Below, in pieces: positions 1 to 5,606 of a stretch of DNA of 5,606 bases (position 1 is the stretch's first letter; each line of letters opens with the position of its first letter). Source of the stretch: Proteiniphilum sp. (lineage in GTDB: Bacteria; Bacteroidota; Bacteroidia; Bacteroidales; Dysgonomonadaceae); contig JAENWZ010000160.1 in NCBI GenBank assembly GCA_016649795.1, positions 1 through 5,606 on the forward strand, given 5' to 3'. The notes under the pieces were generated by a model, which saw only the letters and a program-made list of their open reading frames with translations, searched no databases and was not told the DNA's origin. Made by a program: the position numbers and the translations under genes.

Positions 1-1
1 C

Positions 2-1450
2 GTTTCCATTGGCTTGGCGCTGGGACTGAACAAGATGGGGAGAAAGGCCATTGTAGCTCTGCGCGAACCCTCGCTGGGACCTGTCTTCGGGATGAAGGGC
101 GGGGCTGCGGGAGGGGGCTATGCCCAGGTGCTGCCCATGGAGAACATCAACCTTCACTTTACAGGCGATTTTCATGCGGTGACCACGGCGCACAACACCA
201 TCTCGGCATTGCTCGACAACTATATCTTTCGCGTGCAGGGTACGGGCGATGAGATCAAAGAGGTGCTCTGGAAGCGTGTGCTGGACGTGAACGACCGAAG
301 CCTGCGCTACATAGTGACCGGACTGGGGCCGGGCAACGGCGTACCTTCGGAAGGGGGGTTCGATATCACGGCTGCCTCGGAGCTGATGGCGATCCTCTGT
401 CTGGCGGAGGATGAAACAGACCTGCGGCGCCGTATCGAAAATATGTTGCTGGGCTATAAACGCAACGGCGATCCCTTCACCGTGAAGGATCTGGGCGTGG
501 CCGGTGCCATCACCGTACTGATGAAGGATGCCATCAACCCCAACCTGGTGCAGACGACGGAGAACACCGCTGCCTTTGTGCACGGCGGACCCTTTGCCAA
601 TATTGCACATGGCTGTAACTCGGTGCTGGCTACCAAGATGGCGATGACGTACGGTGATTATGTGATCACGGAGGCCGGCTTTGGGGCGGACCTGGGGGCG
701 GAGAAGTTCTTCAATATCAAGTGCCGCAAGAGCGGACTGCGTCCCAAGCTGACGGTGATCGTCGTCACGGCACAGGGACTGAAGATGCATGGCGGTACCC
801 CGGAGAAGAACATCAAAGAGCCCGACATGGAGGGGCTGAAGAAAGGACTGCAGAACCTGGAGAGACATCTTCTCAACCTGGCGGACTTTGAACAATCGGT
901 GGTGGTGGCGTTCAACAAATATGCATTCGACGCACCCGAAGAGATAGAAACCCTCCGCACCTTCTGTGAAGAGAAAGGGGTGGCCTTTGCCGTGAATGAA
1001 GCATTTACCGATGGTGGTGCCGGTGCCGTTGAGCTGGCCAATGCCGTGATCGATGCGATTGAAAACAGACCTTCCGGAGAGTTACGCTTTACCTATGATG
1101 ACGAGGATACGATTGAAACCAAGCTGACCAAGATAGCCACGAAAATCTATGGGGCACGTGATGTGGTGCTGGGAGAGAAAGCACTGAAAAAACTGAAGAT
1201 GATTGAAGGGACGCCTCTCGCAAAGATGCCTGTATGCATCGCCAAAACACAATACTCCTTCTCTGCCGATCCACGGTGGTACGGCGTAGCAAAAGATTTC
1301 CGTTTCAAGATCAACGATCTGGTGATCAACCAGGGTTCGGAGTTCATCGTCGCCATCGCCGGGGAGATGATGCGTATGCCGGGCCTTCCTGCGGACCCGC
1401 AGGCAACACGCATCGATATCGCGAACGGAGTGATAGAGGGGCTGAGTTAA
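2..1450 (+). CDS. fhs: Formate--tetrahydrofolate ligase, 5'-truncated by window edge
   Basis: This cytoplasmic enzyme joins formate to tetrahydrofolate using ATP, giving 10-formyl-THF for purine synthesis, Met-tRNA formylation and one-carbon metabolism. The reading frame is open from base 2, so the gene starts outside the window; the TTG at 14 is internal. The visible 482 residues begin just after where the P-loop (TPAGEGKTT in the family) should lie. About 75 residues are missing, which would give about 557 in total, the usual family length. Seen directly: the [10 protein letters not shown] stretch followed by [12 protein letters not shown] (about 68-130), [14 protein letters not shown] (about 581-622), and [19 protein letters not shown] (671-727), which are the classic FTHFS signatures. 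The C-terminus has the usual MPGLP motif and ends in TAA. It converges on hemW, 75 bases away. No frameshift is seen. Identification is near certain; only the N-terminus is unobserved. Confidence 0.97.
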   Translation, partial: VSIGLALGLNKMGRKAIVALREPSLGPVFGMKGGAAGGGYAQVLPMENINLHFTGDFHAVTTAHNTISALLDNYIFRVQGTGDEIKEVLWKRVLDVNDRSLRYIVTGLGPGNGVPSEGGFDITAASELMAILCLAEDETDLRRRIENMLLGYKRNGDPFTVKDLGVAGAITVLMKDAINPNLVQTTENTAAFVHGGPFANIAHGCNSVLATKMAMTYGDYVITEAGFGADLGAEKFFNIKCRKSGLRPKLTVIVVTAQGLKMHGGTPEKNIKEPDMEGLKKGLQNLERHLLNLADFEQSVVVAFNKYAFDAPEEIETLRTFCEEKGVAFAVNEAFTDGGAGAVELANAVIDAIENRPSGELRFTYDDEDTIETKLTKIATKIYGARDVVLGEKALKKLKMIEGTPLAKMPVCIAKTQYSFSADPRWYGVAKDFRFKINDLVINQGSEFIVAIAGEMMRMPGLPADPQATRIDIANGVIEGLS

Positions 1451-1525
1451 GTGATATCGTCGACTTCAGTGATAAGTGAACATATCGTCTATGTAGCCGA
1501 TTTTTCCGATTACCTGTTGTACTCT
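1451..1525. other. Convergent intergenic gap (fhs / hemW tails), no clear terminator
   Basis: These 75 bases separate the stop codons of two genes that point at each other. A GC-rich hairpin followed by a T-run would be expected on at least one strand, but I do not see one. The gap holds only two short direct repeats: ATATCGTC at 1454 and 1482, and CCGATT at 1497 and 1506, either side of a T-rich spot. Both could be chance. Termination here may be factor-dependent, or the transcripts may overlap. Confidence 0.5.
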
Positions 1526-2650
1526 TCAGACCCACATCAGATCACTCATGATGCCGTCGGAGATAAAGATGCCCTCACGGGTGAGTTTTAATTGACCCTC
1601 CTCTGTTTTAAGCAGCTTTTGATCGATATATCTCTGCGCGTTCTCCAGGCAGAAGTCATGGAACCTCTCGCCGAACCTTATTTTCAGTTCCTGCAGATCG
1701 ACACCCCACATGGTACGCAAACCTGTAAGAATAAATTCATTGTATTTCTCATGCAGGCTGAGTTGTTCTGTCTCCCTTTCGACCAGACCCGATCCGATGC
1801 TTTGGTTGTAGCGGGTGATGGAAGCCACGTTCCACGAACGGTTACTACCGTCGTAGGAGTGTGCAGCCGGTCCCAGGCCCAGGTATTTCTCATTCTTCCA
1901 ATAGAAGCAGTTGTGCCGGGAAAAATAGCCGGGTTGACCAAAAGCGGATATCTCGTAATGGATGAATCCATGGGAGGTGAGCGTGTCGATCAGCAGGGCA
2001 AACATCTCCGTGCTGGTTTCTTCCTGTACGGGTTTTATCTTCCCTGCCTTCAGCAGCCGGAACATCCTGGTTTTCTCTTCATAGATCAGATGATAGGATG
2101 AGATGTGCTGAATGTGGAGTCCTATAGCCTTTTCCAGGTTCTCCTGCCAGATCGCCTTCGTCTGCCCCGGCAATCCGTACATCAGATCGATGCTGATATT
2201 ATGGAAACCCTCTTGCTGACATCTCTTTACCGCATCCATCGCCTCTTCTCCCGTGTGCCTGCGACTGAGGAAGCGCAACTCATCGTCGTTGAAGCTCTGA
2301 ATGCCGATGCTGATGCGGTTAAAAGGCAGCTCTGAGAGCATGCGCACATAATCGCCGGAGAGATCATCGGGGTTGACCTCGAGGGTGATCTCTGCATCCG
2401 GTTCAAAGGAATAGTGTGTGAAAAGTGTTTCGAAGATCCGGTCGAAATGTGCCCGGTGTAGCCGTGAGGGTGTGCCCCCTCCGAAATAGAGGGTCTGCAC
2501 GGGCTCTCCTGTCTCATCCTTTCTTCTCTTTGCCTCGCCACACAACGCATCGACGAACGTCTCCATATGCGATTCGTTCGTACCCATGTAGAAATCGCAA
2601 TAGGTGCAACGCGTCAAGCAAAAAGGGATATGGATGTAAATACCTGCCAC
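1526..2650 (-). CDS. hemW: Radical SAM heme chaperone HemW (HemN-like, not CPO)
   Basis: HemW binds heme and delivers it to hemoproteins. It was long misannotated as oxygen-independent coproporphyrinogen III oxidase. The 374-residue product opens with the radical-SAM cluster motif CxxxCxxC at C11, C15 and C18, followed by D-F. HemN instead has a fourth Cys two residues after C18, so its absence argues for HemW. FGGGTP at 56-61 is the SAM-binding glycine motif, IGIQS lies at 115-119, and HNCFYW at 246-251 fits the HNxxYW heme-binding motif of HemW. The last third is the HemN C-terminal winged-helix-like region. The length is normal for HemW. The start is GTG at 2650, chosen because MAGIYIHIPFC is the typical family N-terminus and no in-frame ATG fits. 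The GTG shares one base with the TAG of the upstream HD gene, suggesting coupled translation. It is the last gene of the three-gene cluster. Confidence 0.95.
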   Translation of the reverse strand: MAGIYIHIPFCLTRCTYCDFYMGTNESHMETFVDALCGEAKRRKDETGEPVQTLYFGGGTPSRLHRAHFDRIFETLFTHYSFEPDAEITLEVNPDDLSGDYVRMLSELPFNRISIGIQSFNDDELRFLSRRHTGEEAMDAVKRCQQEGFHNISIDLMYGLPGQTKAIWQENLEKAIGLHIQHISSYHLIYEEKTRMFRLLKAGKIKPVQEETSTEMFALLIDTLTSHGFIHYEISAFGQPGYFSRHNCFYWKNEKYLGLGPAAHSYDGSNRSWNVASITRYNQSIGSGLVERETEQLSLHEKYNEFILTGLRTMWGVDLQELKIRFGERFHDFCLENAQRYIDQKLLKTEEGQLKLTREGIFISDGIMSDLMWV

Positions 2651-2652
2651 TA
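2648..2652 (-). promoter_or_regulatory. TAGTG stop/start overlap (HD gene to hemW)
   Basis: Read on the minus strand this is TAGTG: the TAG stop of the HD-domain gene and the GTG start of hemW share the G at 2650. I see no good Shine-Dalgarno sequence upstream, so termination-reinitiation is the simplest way for hemW to be translated. The GTG start and the overlap are read directly; the coupling is inferred. Confidence 0.7.
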
Positions 2653-3081
2653 TTCAGTGAGCTGCTTATAGGCTTTCAGATACTTCTGCAGGCGCGCCAG
2701 CGCATGGTAAGGGATCTCGTCCCAGCGGCGGATATCCATGTTATCTGTCAGGTCGTTCAGCTTCACCCGTGTGGCAAGAGGGTTGACCTGCACCCTCAGC
2801 AGGTAATCGTCGTACGACTCGTTCCCACGTCGCGTCATGGCATCAACGCCATCGATGATTTCTTTAGAGAAACCCTCTTTGTTCAGTTGATGCAGTGTCC
2901 AGGAGCTGTCCTCCACTACATCGTGCAGTATGCCTACAATCTTTTCCTGCAGTGTATGTCCCGCACTCATCACCCGGAAGGGGTGTTCAATGTAGGGACG
3001 GCCGTTGTTGGTGTCCAGTTGTCCCTCGTGTGCCGACACCGCGATTTCGATTGCCCGGTTGAGCTGTTCTTTCAGGTTCAT
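2650..3081 (-). CDS. Small HD-domain phosphohydrolase, SpoT/Mesh1-like fold
   Basis: This 143-residue stand-alone HD protein resembles the hydrolase half of Rel/SpoT and small alarmone hydrolases. Motifs in order: AHEGQ (17-21), PYIEHP with H33, LHDVVED with H53-D54 and E57-D58, and KLNDLTDN with D110 and N114. H33, H53, D54 and D110 line up with the four Mn ligands of the Rel hydrolase site, and E57-D58 with its catalytic ED pair, so catalysis looks intact. There is no synthetase or TGS domain. The arginine that stacks on guanine in Rel (R44, nine residues before the first metal His) is T24 here, so ppGpp cannot be assumed as substrate. The frame stays open upstream to 3228 inside the phosphodiesterase gene, but that extension is low-complexity and Arg-rich; the ATG at 3081 gives the normal family N-terminus and an ATGA overlap. 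Second gene of the cluster, presumably cytoplasmic. Confidence 0.88.
   Translation of the reverse strand: MNLKEQLNRAIEIAVSAHEGQLDTNNGRPYIEHPFRVMSAGHTLQEKIVGILHDVVEDSSWTLHQLNKEGFSKEIIDGVDAMTRRGNESYDDYLLRVQVNPLATRVKLNDLTDNMDIRRWDEIPYHALARLQKYLKAYKQLTE
3078..3081 (-). promoter_or_regulatory. ATGA stop/start overlap (GDPD to HD gene)
   Basis: On the minus strand the TGA of the phosphodiesterase gene (3080-3078) overlaps the ATG of the HD gene (3081-3079) as ATGA. This is a classic translational-coupling junction, and it supports the 3081 start over the longer upstream reading frame. Confidence 0.8.
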
Positions 3082-3854
3082 TGTTTTTGTAGTATCTCTT
3101 TTACAAGTAACGGTTCGTCGGTGGTGATAAAGTCGACCTTCAGATCGATCATCTTCTGAATGTCTTCCGGCTTGTTGACGGTCCAGATATTGACTTGCTG
3201 CCCCAGATCGTGCGCCGCGTGCACCCATTCGGGCCGTTTATAAGCTACATTGTAGTGATAATCGAACCCTGCCGCCCCCATTGCTGCCAGAACCCGGGGC
3301 GACAAATCGCCGTTGAGGTAGTAAACTTTGGCCTGCGGATCGATTATTCTCACCTGTTGCACAAAGTGGATGCCGAAGGCAATATACTCCACCTTCTCCT
3401 GCAGTCCCCGTTCACGGACCATACCGATCACCTTCTTTGCCAGCTCCGCTTCACGCTCTTTGGTACTGTGCGTTTTGAACTCGATGATTAGCTTAGTCTG
3501 GCTGCAGGTGGCAAATGCATCGAGATACTCTTCCACGGTGGGCAGCGTTTCACCGTTGGAGAGCTTCACCTGTCGCAGTGTGGCCAGGGGTGTCTCTTCC
3601 ATACGGATCTTTTTTCCGTTCAGCGTGACGGTGGCGTCGTGGTTCACTACCGGGATGCCATCGGAAGACAACCAGATATCCACCTCCGATCCATAGACAC
3701 GGATGGAATCCGCCTTCATCAGCGCAGTGATAGAGTTTTGTGCCGAACCGTCGGCTTTCCAGTAGCCGCGGTGGGCAATAATCTGCTGGGCATGGATCCC
3801 TATTGTACTGAAAAGCAGGATAAACAAAAGGAGAATGATTGCGTTTCTCTTCAT
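3078..3854 (-). CDS. Exported glycerophosphodiester phosphodiesterase family protein
   Basis: GDPD enzymes hydrolyse glycerophosphodiesters (deacylated phospholipids) to glycerol-3-phosphate and an alcohol. The 258-residue product begins MKRNAIILLLFILLF, a basic n-region and hydrophobic core, and then reaches a probable signal peptidase I site after H21-A22. There is no lipobox Cys, so it is predicted to be periplasmic and soluble. The mature protein starts almost directly with strand 1, AHRGYW. Catalytic and metal residues visible: H28 and R29 (HRG), E57 and D59 (SEVDIW), H72 (NHD) and E125 (IIEFK); WTVN (224-227) and TTDEP (244-248) close the TIM barrel. The usual ENT motif after HRG reads QNS here (39-41), so the conserved Glu is Gln. 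The ATG at 3854 is preceded by an A-rich, SD-less leader, normal for Bacteroidota. It is the first gene of the three-gene cluster. The family is certain; the true substrate is not. Confidence 0.92.
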   Translation of the reverse strand: MKRNAIILLLFILLFSTIGIHAQQIIAHRGYWKADGSAQNSITALMKADSIRVYGSEVDIWLSSDGIPVVNHDATVTLNGKKIRMEETPLATLRQVKLSNGETLPTVEEYLDAFATCSQTKLIIEFKTHSTKEREAELAKKVIGMVRERGLQEKVEYIAFGIHFVQQVRIIDPQAKVYYLNGDLSPRVLAAMGAAGFDYHYNVAYKRPEWVHAAHDLGQQVNIWTVNKPEDIQKMIDLKVDFITTDEPLLVKEILQKQ

Positions 3855-3947
3855 TGAAAAGCTTGTTATGTGAATAATTGGTTAAAATTAGTACAATTGT
3901 TCCAAATAGGGTCGGGTTGATCGTTTAAAATATGATAAATAAAAGTT
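3855..3947 (-). promoter_or_regulatory. AT-rich leader/promoter region of GDPD-HD-hemW cluster
   Basis: The strong terminator just upstream means the cluster needs its own promoter in these roughly 90 bases. I find no clean TAnnTTTG box. The nearest approximation on the minus strand is TAATTTTA (about 3882-3889), with the last position wrong and no well-spaced TTG. An 8-base palindrome, ACAATTGT (3893-3900), sits inside a loose TTGG...CCAA pair (3878-3881, 3902-3905). It could be an operator or chance. The presence of a promoter is inferred from position only. Confidence 0.35.
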
Positions 3948-3979
3948 AAAAAAAAGATCGCTGTCGAAGCGATCTTTTT
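3948..3979 (-). terminator. Intrinsic terminator of the beta-eliminating lyase gene
   Basis: A perfect 12-base-pair stem joins 3951-3962 and 3968-3979 around a 5-base loop. Read on the minus strand it is followed by a run of eight T (3955-3948, partly inside the stem). It starts 10 bases after the TAA at 3989, the expected place for a rho-independent terminator of the lyase gene. It also isolates the lyase transcript from the cluster to its left. Confidence 0.9.
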
Positions 3980-3988
3980 ACGAACATG

Positions 3989-5437
3989 TTATAAACTCTC
4001 TCCAAAGTCCTCTTTGAACTTGGCTATCAGTTTCTCCGGCCAGTCACTCACCGGCTCCAGGCCGCCCATAAAAAAGCGAAGCACCGGGGGCTCGTACACA
4101 AAGCGGAGTCCGCCTATCAACTTCCTGTTTTCATACAGCCAGGTCATGCGGTCCTCCACATATTTGATCTGTGACAGGGTGAATACACGGCGCGGTACTG
4201 CCAAACGTAACAGTTCCATATCGGCGTAGGTCTCATTGCCGTACTCATCCCGCTGGTTGGAGATGGAACCACGCTCCATCCCCCTGATGCCCGAAATCAG
4301 AAAAAGAGCGGCTGCGAGTGCGCCGGCAGGGTACTCTTTCTGGGGGATATGATCGCACACCTGCATCGCATCGACATGGGCACCCAGCACCCCGGCCGGT
4401 TTGATCATCGGGACACCTTTTGCATCCAGCGCATTGACCAGATAGGCGATAAAACCGGGACTCTGGCTGATCATTGTCTCATCGAGCGTCTCATAGAGGC
4501 CGACAGCCATCGCTTCTATCTCACGTACGGAGATACCTCCATAGGTCAGGAACCCTTCAAAAAGAGGTACCAGCGCCTCCAGCTCACGGTAGATGTCGGG
4601 GCTGTCGGTGCAGATGCCGCCACCGCGTGACGAGCTCAGCTTGCGTGCCGAGAAATAGACAATATCTGAAAGGGAGGTCATGATCTTCATCACCTCTCCC
4701 ATGTTACTCTCTTTGAACTCCTCTTCCCTTTGAAGCACCAGGAAAGCATTTTCACCTATCAGGCTGGCGTCGAGCACCAGGCGGATGTTGTATTTATCGG
4801 CAATGGCTCTTACATCCCTCAGATTCTGTACGGAGAAAGGCTGTCCCCCGATCAGGTTCGTGGAGGCCTCCATACGGATGAAAGGGATGTTTTTGGCTCC
4901 GTGGATTTTGATGATCTCTTCCAGTTTCTCAATATTCATATTTCCCTTGAAGGGGTGGGAGGAGTTGATCACATAGGCTTCGTCGTACAGCAACTCGGCT
5001 ATCTTCCCTCCATATTGGGTGATGTGCGCCATGGCCGTTGTGAAGTGGTAATTCATCGGCACCAGATTGCCTTTGCGCACAAAGGCGTTGGAGAGGATAT
5101 TCTCCGCGGCTCGTCCCTGATGTACCGGCAGATAGTATTTCTTGCCCAGCACATCCTCCACTGCTTTCTGCAGACGGTAAAAACTCTGTGATCCCGCATA
5201 GGCATCATCGGCCTGCATCATCGCAGCCAGCTGGTTGTCACTCATAGCATTGGTGCCACTGTCGGTGAGCATATCGAGGAAGACATCTTTCGTGTTCAGT
5301 CTGAAGGTGTTGTACCCGCCTTCCTGCAAAGCCTCGAGTCTTCTTTCAATGGGTACCAGATGTAGTTTCTGTACGATGCGTACTTTGTGTAGCTCTAACG
5401 GGATATTCTCCCCGCTATAAAATTTAATCTCATTCAT
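3989..5437 (-). CDS. Tryptophanase / tyrosine phenol-lyase family PLP beta-eliminating lyase, divergent
   Basis: Family members (TnaA, TPL) cleave an aromatic amino acid to pyruvate, ammonia and indole or phenol. This 482-residue protein aligns almost gap-free with Citrobacter TPL as I recall it, with about 9 extra N-terminal residues and a tail of about 20 residues (TnaA 471, TPL 456). Conserved: LTDSGTNAMSD (57-67), Y80 (TPL Y71), HQGR with Q107 and R109, N194 in NLIGGQP, D223 (PLP pyridine N), S263, PLP lysine K266, Y299, R411 (carboxylate site). T133 and R389 match TPL T124 and R381 rather than the Asp and aliphatic residues of tryptophanase. Altered: TPL R217 is L226, K256-K257-D258 reads R265-K266-L267, N262 is R271, E69 is D78, and H343 is L351. 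The automatic label would be tryptophanase, but the substrate is open, so no symbol is given. The ATG at 5437 has no SD. The gene is monocistronic by its own promoter and terminator. Confidence 0.88.
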   Translation of the reverse strand: MNEIKFYSGENIPLELHKVRIVQKLHLVPIERRLEALQEGGYNTFRLNTKDVFLDMLTDSGTNAMSDNQLAAMMQADDAYAGSQSFYRLQKAVEDVLGKKYYLPVHQGRAAENILSNAFVRKGNLVPMNYHFTTAMAHITQYGGKIAELLYDEAYVINSSHPFKGNMNIEKLEEIIKIHGAKNIPFIRMEASTNLIGGQPFSVQNLRDVRAIADKYNIRLVLDASLIGENAFLVLQREEEFKESNMGEVMKIMTSLSDIVYFSARKLSSSRGGGICTDSPDIYRELEALVPLFEGFLTYGGISVREIEAMAVGLYETLDETMISQSPGFIAYLVNALDAKGVPMIKPAGVLGAHVDAMQVCDHIPQKEYPAGALAAALFLISGIRGMERGSISNQRDEYGNETYADMELLRLAVPRRVFTLSQIKYVEDRMTWLYENRKLIGGLRFVYEPPVLRFFMGGLEPVSDWPEKLIAKFKEDFGESL

Positions 5438-5541
5438 GATTCGTAGTGTAACTGTTATCTAATTGTAAATTGTATTGCCTTCTTTTGCTTGAATATGATA
5501 TTAATTCAGGTTCTCGAACGATAAATGTTAATTTTGAAGTG
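5438..5541 (-). promoter_or_regulatory. Lyase 5' leader, about 100 bases, two small inverted repeats
   Basis: This is the stretch between the -7 box and the ATG at 5437. It contains no ATG, GTG or TTG on the minus strand, so a TnaC-type leader peptide as in Escherichia coli is not encoded here. Two small dyads are visible: GTTC-TC-GAAC (5510-5519), and TGAAT-n9-ATTCA (5490-5494 with 5504-5508). The second has the size of a helix-turn-helix operator, but neither matches a site I can name. A role in amino-acid or catabolite control is possible but not shown. Confidence 0.4.
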
Positions 5542-5571
5542 CAAATGTAGATAATTTTATTAAAATGACAA
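5542..5571 (-). promoter_or_regulatory. Bacteroidota-type -33/-7 promoter of the lyase gene
   Basis: On the minus strand TTG (5571-5569) is followed after 19 bases by TACATTTG (5549-5542). This is an exact match to the Bacteroidota primary-sigma consensus TTG / about 19-21 bases / TAnnTTTG. The start site should fall near 5535, giving a leader of about 100 bases before the ATG at 5437. The surrounding sequence is very AT-rich. Confidence 0.8.
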
Positions 5572-5606
5572 TCATTATTCGAAAACTAAAAAACAAAAAC
5601 CTTACC

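Noticed and set aside
14..1450. fhs starting at the TTG at position 14
   Set aside because: The frame is open to the window edge, and the residues upstream and downstream continue the conserved FTHFS sequence just after the P-loop, so this is an internal codon.
1454..1511. Short direct repeats ATATCGTC (x2) and CCGATT (x2)
   Set aside because: Only two copies each of 8 and 6 bases, with irregular context; chance is the simplest explanation and nothing suggests an array or attachment site.
1592..2101. Plus-strand open frame of 169 codons
   Set aside because: It is antisense to hemW, whose motifs are unambiguous; no family features are seen.
1526..2650. Oxygen-independent coproporphyrinogen III oxidase (HemN)
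   Set aside because: The fourth Cys of the HemN CxxxCxxCxC motif is Phe here and a HemW-type HNxxYW motif is present.
2425..3159. Long plus-strand open frame of 244 codons
   Set aside because: It runs antisense across hemW and the HD gene, has no recognisable domain and an odd residue composition; it is a shadow of the real minus-strand genes.
3082..3228. In-frame extension of the HD gene upstream to an ATG at 3228
   Set aside because: The extra 49 residues are Arg- and Ser-rich, lie wholly inside the phosphodiesterase coding region in another frame and do not resemble the HD family; the ATGA overlap at 3081 is a better start.
4730..5191. Plus-strand open frame of 153 codons
   Set aside because: It is antisense to the lyase gene, with no promoter, start signal or recognisable domain.

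Overview
The window looks like an ordinary housekeeping and catabolic stretch from the phylum Bacteroidota, probably order Bacteroidales. Three things suggest this: an upstream element that fits the Bacteroidota -33/-7 promoter (TTG, 19 bases, TACATTTG); starts that lack a Shine-Dalgarno sequence and sit behind A-rich leaders; and AT-rich intergenic DNA between coding regions of moderate GC. The genus cannot be fixed from the sequence alone.

Layout from left to right: (1) the C-terminal six-sevenths of formate--tetrahydrofolate ligase (fhs) on the + strand, with its N-terminus and P-loop cut off by the window edge. (2) A 75-base convergent gap with no clear terminator. (3) A tightly packed three-gene minus-strand cluster, in transcription order: an exported glycerophosphodiester phosphodiesterase-family protein, a small HD-domain phosphohydrolase related to the SpoT/Mesh1 hydrolase fold, and the radical-SAM heme chaperone hemW. 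The junctions are an ATGA overlap and a TAGTG overlap, so the three are probably co-transcribed and translationally coupled. (4) A strong intrinsic terminator, followed on the left by the AT-rich leader of that cluster. (5) A minus-strand gene for a PLP enzyme of the tryptophanase/tyrosine phenol-lyase family, with its own consensus promoter and a leader of about 100 bases near the right edge.

The genes do not form one obvious pathway. fhs feeds formate into the one-carbon folate pool. The beta-eliminating lyase would split an aromatic (or other beta-substituted) amino acid into pyruvate, ammonia and a leaving group. hemW handles heme. The phosphodiesterase would release glycerol phosphate outside the cytoplasmic membrane.

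The item most worth a second look is the beta-eliminating lyase. It keeps the PLP lysine and most substrate-binding positions, and looks like tyrosine phenol-lyase at two specificity positions, but it has lost several residues that are nearly invariant in characterised members. The HD protein also lacks the arginine that stacks on the guanine of ppGpp in Rel-type hydrolases. I see no CRISPR array, insertion sequence, tRNA, rRNA, defence island or phage element in this window.
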